A stretch of DNA of 10,308 nucleotides from NCBI GenBank assembly GCA_043798435.1, contig JAZDOR010000224.1, forward strand, positions 1-10,308, written 5' to 3'. Origin of the DNA: JAGUXG01 sp043798435. Its GTDB lineage: Bacteria > UBA9089 > UBA9088 > JAGUXG01. Position 1 is the first letter of the stretch; every line of letters starts with the position of its first letter. Both the position numbers and the translations under genes were made by a program. Below the pieces are notes generated by a model. The model was not told where the DNA came from. It saw only the letters and a list, made by a program, of their open reading frames with translations, and ran no database searches. Positions 9,601 to 10,308 of the stretch are shown one piece after another.

Positions 9601-9697
9601 TTGGCTTCACCTTAACCAAAATCTCCCCTGGAACAAAATCCCCTGTTGCATACCCAAAGCTCCAAAGGATAAAAGAGATTGCAATTATCTTTTTCAT
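650..9697 (-). CDS. Giant secreted subtilisin-like (S8) serine protease with duplicated Ig-rich stalk and FlgD-like C-terminal tail
   Basis: This 3015-aa protein is predicted to be exported and to hydrolyse peptide bonds outside the cell. Order of parts: signal peptide (aa 1 to ~17-19), fervidolysin-like propeptide (~20-105), S8 catalytic domain (~109-395) with Asp142, His185, oxyanion Asn277 and Ser339, then a stalk of Ig-like and unrecognised modules (~400-2778), a beta-rich ZU5-like domain (~2779-2915) and a FlgD-like/type A sorting-like tail (~2925-3015). The stalk holds a ~1,000-residue segment twice. The ATG at 9697 is supported by AGGAGAGG seven nucleotides upstream, a near-consensus promoter and the signal peptide directly following. 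Catalytic domains of this group are ordinary in size. The length comes from the stalk, which in related proteins serves surface display, adhesion or substrate binding. The gene is intact with no frameshift. It stands alone on its strand and diverges from a glycogen debranching gene. Substrate is unknown. The protease call is very firm, while the secretion route (type IX-like) is inferred from the tail only. Confidence 0.96.
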   Translation of the reverse strand: MKKIIAISFILWSFGYATGDFVPGEILVKVKPKRAVSVTNLKAIGKSFGIVSCKNAFARVKEERFASVYRLKFAEKQDVFKVVEAYKKNSNIEYAEPNYIADALYTPNDPSLPTQWAIDKISAKEGWDLTMGTIGITIAIIDTGIDLDHPDIFSTSTPFSELEPKIINGWDYVNDDDTPDDDNSHGTHVAGIASGLTDNGTGTAGLAGNCRLLALKVLGATGTGTYADIAYAIMEAVGRGAKVINLSLGGTDDSQTLENACDYANENGVLIIAAAGNNNSTSKLYPAGYDPVMAVAATDVFDDKCSFSNYGDWVDISAPGESILSTVIAGKYARYSGTSMAAPFVSGLAGLLFSYIGTLTATDVSDIIKKTADEIGWSGLGAGRINVKNALYEWNVNIPPEIGTISVSTTYFSPGTSTNSKDSVMIYVDSNEPGTFSVKVDGQDPDGVAEGTLVNLSAGVYRGWWTWNGSYTSGPGTDGTRLITVTVFDQPGSSASASIGVVIDRTWPSLSLNENTGGQIFYRQEEILFNVGPEDNLGYNNPTCILTGTRTGQPVLENISLSKIDEGLFRGYYTVKQGDYGTWTVSSSLTDWAGNPAFANTTIRLDGTRVRPAVASRIVRIGLLHPEVEQPELAGLTVVASFTERLSINWQGESLDNGQRVKVVSQDESHIWSASYNLASQTLTLDNSWLYYGEPVADYSGFTIGSIASSYALKTKAKKGDKFNLSLTAMRVEEEFSNPSLDNKVVGSLTVKHPNIKQGYSICISSSQNCWMGTAINDGSFTISNQNLYSGPLVTDYTELSALNGERVADALGGEATVEIGGVTGVVALSDDGVQTAGDFVIGDGVYSGAWTVVEVGELMNSGLNCHFVYNKNVAKNDPYTDTRLILSIDSTPPIITNNSASPVPFNPHLNKAYCEIKYNLSEKSWVKVKITDGNDNLIRTIASPEAQFGENVKIVWDGRTSGGVIPEDDKYLYCLDAEDEAGNPALQKKGEICLTSVVIKIKELFASPNPFYPNKEIPDTIDTVISFKAVLENAENPNQPVSDAQLNNLNFDFSQGIQSLNVPYALIHLKVYDSSTTRIIEIAGYPDLSAGNDRDYRLKGIPNYGSMTYTILDGYSMGYSSRPDKGDGNLTNDQDTLCPLWKDEKGNYYWKFNYGWLDWDNVAGTYIVEAGAELVSIWWGLTSGPDECPEKWHGLPGFGHYGVKADMERAELYVKEPAPPEVPDTEKPEIIAISPATGDNIDVTKEGSLTEAYVDLSDGEGSGVNLSLSEIFLYDAKNQKVAGRQINDAEKNRIKWVLDTPLDMPGSYTIKVKPVDNKENGIKDGYQGFSFRIKDSLAPRVFGPVPEDGTTTYAPFAGPVYIFITEAGQGGSAIDTQLTTLKLTGPQEATLTLSFFSTGPNSMQAKGELSSPLLIDGTYTLSGKAYDAEGNFAEYSYSFYLKTPRPEVDILCPGAGSIHYGSYHGTVSVRVYQKDEVSGYKINWATSTVSVTGPQGVDLEEEALTKNDFDGTLTYSLKSAITQVGEYRVEIKAYNEKGFSSLVTPIIFTFTINPAGLKFSKLYPPDTLMLKSPYQGTISIEIKVDPPEYQAGIDTSTANIYLNNVKIPDTSYVGGSRSGTLIAALSTSTQIFAEGTHWIRAEAWDTKGTQSTDSFPLEVSWYLPDIIAPSLCPTIFSPYALGKIATLTFSCDEASTYTITVDDRELKKGNILANGTVSYPWNGRDQNNGTFTEGTHTMKITCENMVGKKGEVALIITIDNTSPEIKSLALSDDRFSPSTSEGSEDTTKISFTIGTEYGTYTIKVDGKTPTGIGSATGFLLGNKSAEFTWDGSHTLGTFSDGAYIVEVIVTDSAGNSYSTSTLVTIDRTCPMIGTITNNTGGQCFYRDEVVVFTLYTDIDVQTATTYLSNREIKLQNISAGIFSGSYRVKDGDLGILEIRGSIIDSAGNLNTNTNKVFGTITVNGSQPPNPNIFTRIIRIGAILPQERPLSIPSINRTTGSITIDCSSENLKTNQKIKVYDNSNDHIWIATAINGTATLDNSNLYYGSPVSDYRNITVGTASALKTVAKGGDEIIFSISCIKAEKTFSPALINQLFGSLTLSDPNIKIGERILVGAGSNFWLGLATTAGSFTISNANLYSGPIVSDYRVLSISTCEKVSFAVGGYANSDIGSIIKGFGLSDAGLCGDLRPGDGVYSALYTIKNGDDGQGVPVYGHFLYNKQKATNDGYTDSRIMVSMDGTPPKVTSIGAQPSPFNPYLTNLKISYSLSEKSYIVIEICNKNSELVKRLVPPDPQQGENVDTYWDGSDNMGNRVTDGSYYYTIKAEDDAGNLYISEEGEVKVTSLKIEVESFNISPDPFFINKPDKDGIYFTVKFKITLKSSIQGGVTKQQLENLGFDFEQSSGHLNYPYGLLSFDIYDPQGNKLEHSSKYPDMTAGVDIDPWLNILLPTGLPNRPNYGDYDPNTPSECEGDGDKENDYGNLIAFLKDSDGNYYTEYEYAERGWSNPKGIYTHRLSAELVSLGWKSVVCGKWHAEPHYWGHYGLRSDVYDRKFEAKEDPPVPPQDTTPPSVSATDPIAGTVKKQSEVLRVSAALIDNQGGVGVNISDSEIRLFDSSNTLVPGSQTNNGLDTIYWGLEAALSTPGSYTIKITAVDKKSNAGSYTFNFTVKDKTPPKVTQTSPVNNEIVSAPFSGPILVFVSDEDTGKSAIDWTKTTMGIKKGDTTHTCNCSYATETVNYKGYLTGTPVPGLTASGTYTVTVWVCDIEGNGTSSSFNFVIPEQIVVTGPDGNTLEIPYDTEITFPTKGTVGSGTVRMGTESDPGGHSGLKVVGKVISFYYGTISLSGAKFTKDVKLTLYYTDGDLAGADEQKLYIYEKDGGWIKVGGTVDKNTNKVTYTIPANTPIKEMYAIMSPIPEGQKVLNASGVYAKPNPAKGSTEFFFPDDAGDVKVEVYTLSGDLVWENTGKGGFGHSSIEWLCTNKAGRKVGTGLYIYKVTIEYASGKKEEVIKKLVVIKQ
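653..1363 (-). other. C-terminal ZU5-like domain and FlgD/type A sorting-like tail (aa 2779-3015)
   Basis: Residues ~2779-2915 (VVTGPDGNTLEIPYDTEITF...LTLYYTDGDLAGADEQKLYIYE..GGWIKVGGTVD...YAIM) follow the pattern of bacterial ZU5-like beta domains found near the ends of surface proteins. Residues ~2925-3015 start VYAKPNPAKGS, continue VKVEVYTLSGDLVW and end TGLYIYKV...EEVIKKLVVIKQ. This is the FlgD Ig-like fold used as a C-terminal sorting domain in Bacteroidota type IX secretion and widespread in candidate phyla. It suggests delivery to, or retention on, the outer surface. Whether this organism has a type IX machine cannot be seen here. Confidence 0.75.
1364..4393 (-). repeat. Stalk duplication, copy 2 (aa ~1769-2778)
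   Basis: This second copy has the same module order as copy 1. Shared phrases include NTGGQ-FYR, SRIVRIG/TRIIRIG, NLYSGP-V-DY, GDGVYS, YTD-R, LSEKS, WDG, AEDDAGN/AEDEAGN and GHYG. It diverges in linker loops and is somewhat shorter (about 1,010 against 1,041 residues). It leads directly into the C-terminal ZU5-like domain. The divergence at protein level is well beyond that of a fresh duplication, so the arrangement should be stable and not an assembly artefact. Confidence 0.9.
4394..5362 (-). other. Unduplicated stalk insert between the two copies (aa ~1446-1768)
   Basis: About 320 residues separate the two large copies. They appear to form three Ig-like domains with SYHGTVSVRV, SPYQGTISIEI and TIFSPYALG starts. 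The last (aa ~1670-1768, F1677) is of the same FSP type as the first domain of each large copy, and sits exactly 99 residues before the corresponding F1776 of copy 2. A separate local tandem duplication of that domain is therefore likely. I see no enzymatic motif here. Confidence 0.7.
5363..8485 (-). repeat. Stalk duplication, copy 1 (aa ~405-1445)
   Basis: This is the first copy of a ~1,000-residue segment. Landmarks shared with copy 2, with their residue offsets: YFSPGTS F412 with RFSPSTS F1776 (1364); LYYGEPVADY G693 with LYYGSPVSDY G2047 (1354); PVPFNP F906 with PSPFNP F2254 (1348); SPNPFYP F1012 with SPDPFFI F2358 (1346); APFAGP F1357 with APFSGP F2690 (1333). Module order is an FSP-type Ig domain, an NTGGQ-FYR Ig domain, two LYxG sub-repeats, a GDGVYS domain, a FlgD-like domain, a ~200-aa module ending in GHYG, and two further Ig-like domains. 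The steady drift of the offset indicates small indels after an old duplication. Confidence 0.9.
8513..9373 (-). other. Peptidase S8 catalytic domain (aa ~109-395)
   Basis: All four hallmark motifs are present in order: Asp142 in AIIDTGID (codon 9274-9272), His185 in NSHGTHVAG (codon 9145-9143), the oxyanion-hole Asn277 in IIAAAGNNN, and Ser339 in YSGTSMAAPFVSG (codon 8683-8681). The domain ends with GAGRINVKNAL, the usual last helix. An acidic loop DYVNDDDTPDDDNS precedes the histidine, a pattern that often binds calcium in thermitase/subtilisin-type enzymes. Nothing catalytic is missing, so the enzyme should be active. Confidence 0.95.
9374..9697 (-). other. Signal peptide and fervidolysin-like propeptide of the giant protease (aa 1-108)
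   Basis: Residues 1-19 (MKKIIAISFILWSFGYATG) have two lysines, a hydrophobic core and small residues near a likely cleavage site after Ala17 or Gly19. No lipobox cysteine is present, so this is a type I rather than a lipoprotein signal. Residues ~20-105 run from FVPGEILVKVKP to NIEYAEPNYIADAL. This is the typical inhibitor/propeptide pattern of fervidolysin- and thermitase-like subtilases, which is cleaved off during autocatalytic maturation. The following PNDPSLPTQWAIDKI is the usual entry into the catalytic domain. Confidence 0.9.
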
Positions 9698-9700
9698 TAT

Positions 9701-9709
9701 ACCTCTCCT
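9701..9709 (-). promoter_or_regulatory. Shine-Dalgarno of the giant protease gene
   Basis: On the minus strand the sequence reads AGGAGAGGT then ATA then ATG. The AGGAG core lies seven nucleotides before the ATG at 9697, which is a strong and well-placed site that fixes the start codon. Confidence 0.9.
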
Positions 9710-9726
9710 TAAATAAGTTTCTCTTA

Positions 9727-9755
9727 ATTTTACCTAAAGAGAGAATTCCTGTCAA
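9727..9755 (-). promoter_or_regulatory. Near-consensus sigma70 promoter of the giant protease gene
   Basis: The minus strand carries a perfect -35 TTGACA (9755-9750), a 17-nt spacer and a -10 TAAAAT (9732-9727, one mismatch to TATAAT). Transcription would start near 9720, giving a leader of about 23 nt that contains the Shine-Dalgarno. This predicts strong housekeeping-sigma expression unless it is repressed. Confidence 0.85.
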
Positions 9756-9767
9756 GGTTTTCTTGTA

Positions 9768-9793
9768 ATATTTCTTGCTACTGTAAGAAATAT
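9768..9793. promoter_or_regulatory. 9-bp inverted repeat just upstream of the -35 (candidate operator)
   Basis: The arms atatttctt (9768-9776) and aagaaatat (9785-9793) are exact reverse complements separated by 8 nt. The site ends 12 bp upstream of the -35 hexamer of the giant gene, a typical place for an activator or regulator dimer. It has no T-run consistent with a terminator. It lies outside the MITE-like element. Which protein binds it, if any, is unknown. Confidence 0.4.
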
Positions 9794-9802
9794 CTGTAAT
9801 AC

Positions 9803-9989
9803 GCGAATAGAAATGTCGGGATGGTTCACCTTTGTTTGAAAGCTTGCGGTTAAAAAAAGGAGTTGAAATTAGAAATTTGAAATTAGCAGAGGAAGCAGAA
9901 TCTTTTCTTCCCAATTTCTAATTTCCAATTTCCAAAAAAAATCATAGGAAAAAGGCTAAAAATGAACCGTCCCGACATTTTCATTTGGC
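9803..9989. mobile_element. MITE-like hairpin element, complete copy with terminal inverted repeats
   Basis: The core terminal inverted repeats are 9811-9828 (aaatgtcgggatggttca) and 9963-9980 (tgaaccgtcccgacattt), 18 bp with one mismatch. A weaker outward extension to about 9803 and 9989 adds roughly eight imperfectly matching bases. Inside lies a 22-bp stem (9865-9886 with 9911-9932, three mismatches), with a further GGAAG/CTTCC pairing in its loop. No ORF of note is encoded. The inner 140 bp are about 93% identical to 1-140. I see no clear target-site duplication. A REP-type or other dispersed structural repeat is the alternative. Confidence 0.7.
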
Positions 9990-10015
9990 TAAGAACAGGA
10001 CATTTTTATTTGGCT
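9974..10015. repeat. Two 17-bp direct repeats resembling a transposon end
   Basis: gacattttcatttggct (9974-9990) and gacatttttatttggct (9999-10015) differ at one base and are spaced 25 bp apart. A degenerate third, inverted copy is seen at about 9803-9820. Read on the minus strand, starting TGTTACAGCCAAATAAAAATG, this recalls the multiple short terminal repeats of IS21-like insertion sequences. No transposase lies in the window, so it is at most a relic end. The family assignment is a guess. Confidence 0.45.
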
Positions 10016-10029
10016 GTAACATAAAAAAC

Positions 10030-10059
10030 TTGCCTTCCTGACTGATTGAATTATATACT
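10030..10059 (+). promoter_or_regulatory. Possible promoter of the debranching enzyme gene
   Basis: TTGCCT (10030-10035, four of six to consensus), an 18-nt spacer and TATACT (10054-10059, five of six) precede the GTG at 10066. The -10 lies only 6 bp before the start codon, so transcription would begin at or beside the GTG and the message would be leaderless. There is no Shine-Dalgarno between the two, which agrees with that reading. Confidence 0.4.
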
Positions 10060-10065
10060 TTATGA

Positions 10066-10308
10066 GTGAATATAAACTTTGGCAGGGATGAGCTTTTGAA
10101 CCTTGAGTATTCTTTGAAGAAGGAGTATCTTTTGACGAATGGAAGGGGTGGCTATTGCTCTTCTACTATTTTAGACTGCCACACCCGTAAGTATCATGGA
10201 CTGCTCATCCTTCCTCTCAAAAAATATGGGCTATTTAACCTCCTCTCAAAATTAGAGGTATCTGTTGTTATTGGCAACAAAGAGTCTGCCCTTTCTACCA
10301 ATAAATTT
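10066..10308 (+). CDS. Glycogen debranching enzyme family protein (amylo-alpha-1,6-glucosidase-like), N-terminal 81 codons, runs off the window
   Basis: The frame beginning at GTG 10066 is open to the window end. It reads INFGRDELLNLEYSLKKEYL, then LTNGRGGYCSSTILDCHTRKYHGLLILPL. The (L/V)TNG-GGY-S-T-----TR-YHGLL pattern is the hallmark N-terminal beta domain of bacterial/archaeal glycogen debranching enzymes. This domain precedes an (alpha/alpha)6 GH133 catalytic domain, which is outside this window. The family acts in the cytoplasm, hydrolysing alpha-1,6 branch points of glycogen or related glucans. GTG is chosen because a TGA stop lies immediately upstream in frame and because the family normally begins with an 'INFG'-like phrase a few residues from the start. 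The next in-frame candidate, a TTG at codon 11, would remove that phrase. No Shine-Dalgarno is visible. The gene diverges from the giant protease and seems functionally unrelated to it. The N-terminal call is firm; activity cannot be judged from this part. Confidence 0.9.
   Translation, partial: MNINFGRDELLNLEYSLKKEYLLTNGRGGYCSSTILDCHTRKYHGLLILPLKKYGLFNLLSKLEVSVVIGNKESALSTNKF

Noticed and set aside
650..9697. Novel multi-gene defence or toxin system around the giant protein
   Set aside because: The only enzymatic domain is an ordinary S8 protease with its own signal peptide and propeptide. No partner gene with nuclease, NTPase or toxin features is present in the window.
9612..9914. 100-codon minus-strand frame overlapping the giant gene's start
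   Set aside because: It crosses the MITE-like repeat, the promoter and the signal-peptide region in another frame, and has no plausible domain. The promoter and Shine-Dalgarno clearly serve the frame starting at 9697.

Overview
The window is dominated by one giant minus-strand gene (650-9697, 3015 aa). It encodes a secreted subtilisin-like (S8) serine protease with an intact Asp/His/Ser triad, followed by about 2,600 residues of Ig-like and unrecognised beta-rich modules and a FlgD-like/T9SS-like C-terminal tail. The look of the window (a huge Ig-repeat secreted protein with a FlgD-type tail, small retropepsin-like aspartic protease genes, dispersed AT-rich 'aatttctaatttcc' hairpin repeats, moderate GC) suggests an uncultured candidate-phylum bacterium such as Desantisbacteria- or Omnitrophota-like lineages. 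That assignment is an impression from sequence style, not a result.

Layout from left to right: (1) 1-140, a MITE-like hairpin repeat cut by the window edge. (2) 151-514 minus, a small clan-AA aspartic protease gene broken by a single extra base. (3) 511-650, a second, decayed copy of the giant gene's 3' tail, in the same reading frame beyond its TAA stop, plus a repetitive hairpin-prone stretch. (4) 650-9697 minus, the giant protease. Its stalk contains an internal duplication of about 1,000 residues (aa ~405-1445 and ~1769-2778), with a 320-residue insert between the copies. (5) 9698-10065, a divergent intergenic region. It carries a near-consensus sigma70 promoter and Shine-Dalgarno for the giant gene, a 9-bp inverted repeat upstream of the -35, a complete copy of the MITE-like element, and transposon-end-like direct repeats. 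(6) 10066-10308 plus, the first 81 codons of a glycogen debranching enzyme family gene that runs off the window.

The giant gene appears to be a single-gene transcription unit reading away from the debranching enzyme. I see no functional link between the secreted protease and the glycogen enzyme. The aspartic protease lies downstream of the giant gene on the same strand, but it is disrupted. I found no defence system, CRISPR array, tRNA or rRNA. The most novel content is in the protein: two uncharacterised duplicated modules, one with a recurrent LYxGxxVxDY signature present four times. The tail duplication and the paired MITE-like elements around the locus are also worth a second look.
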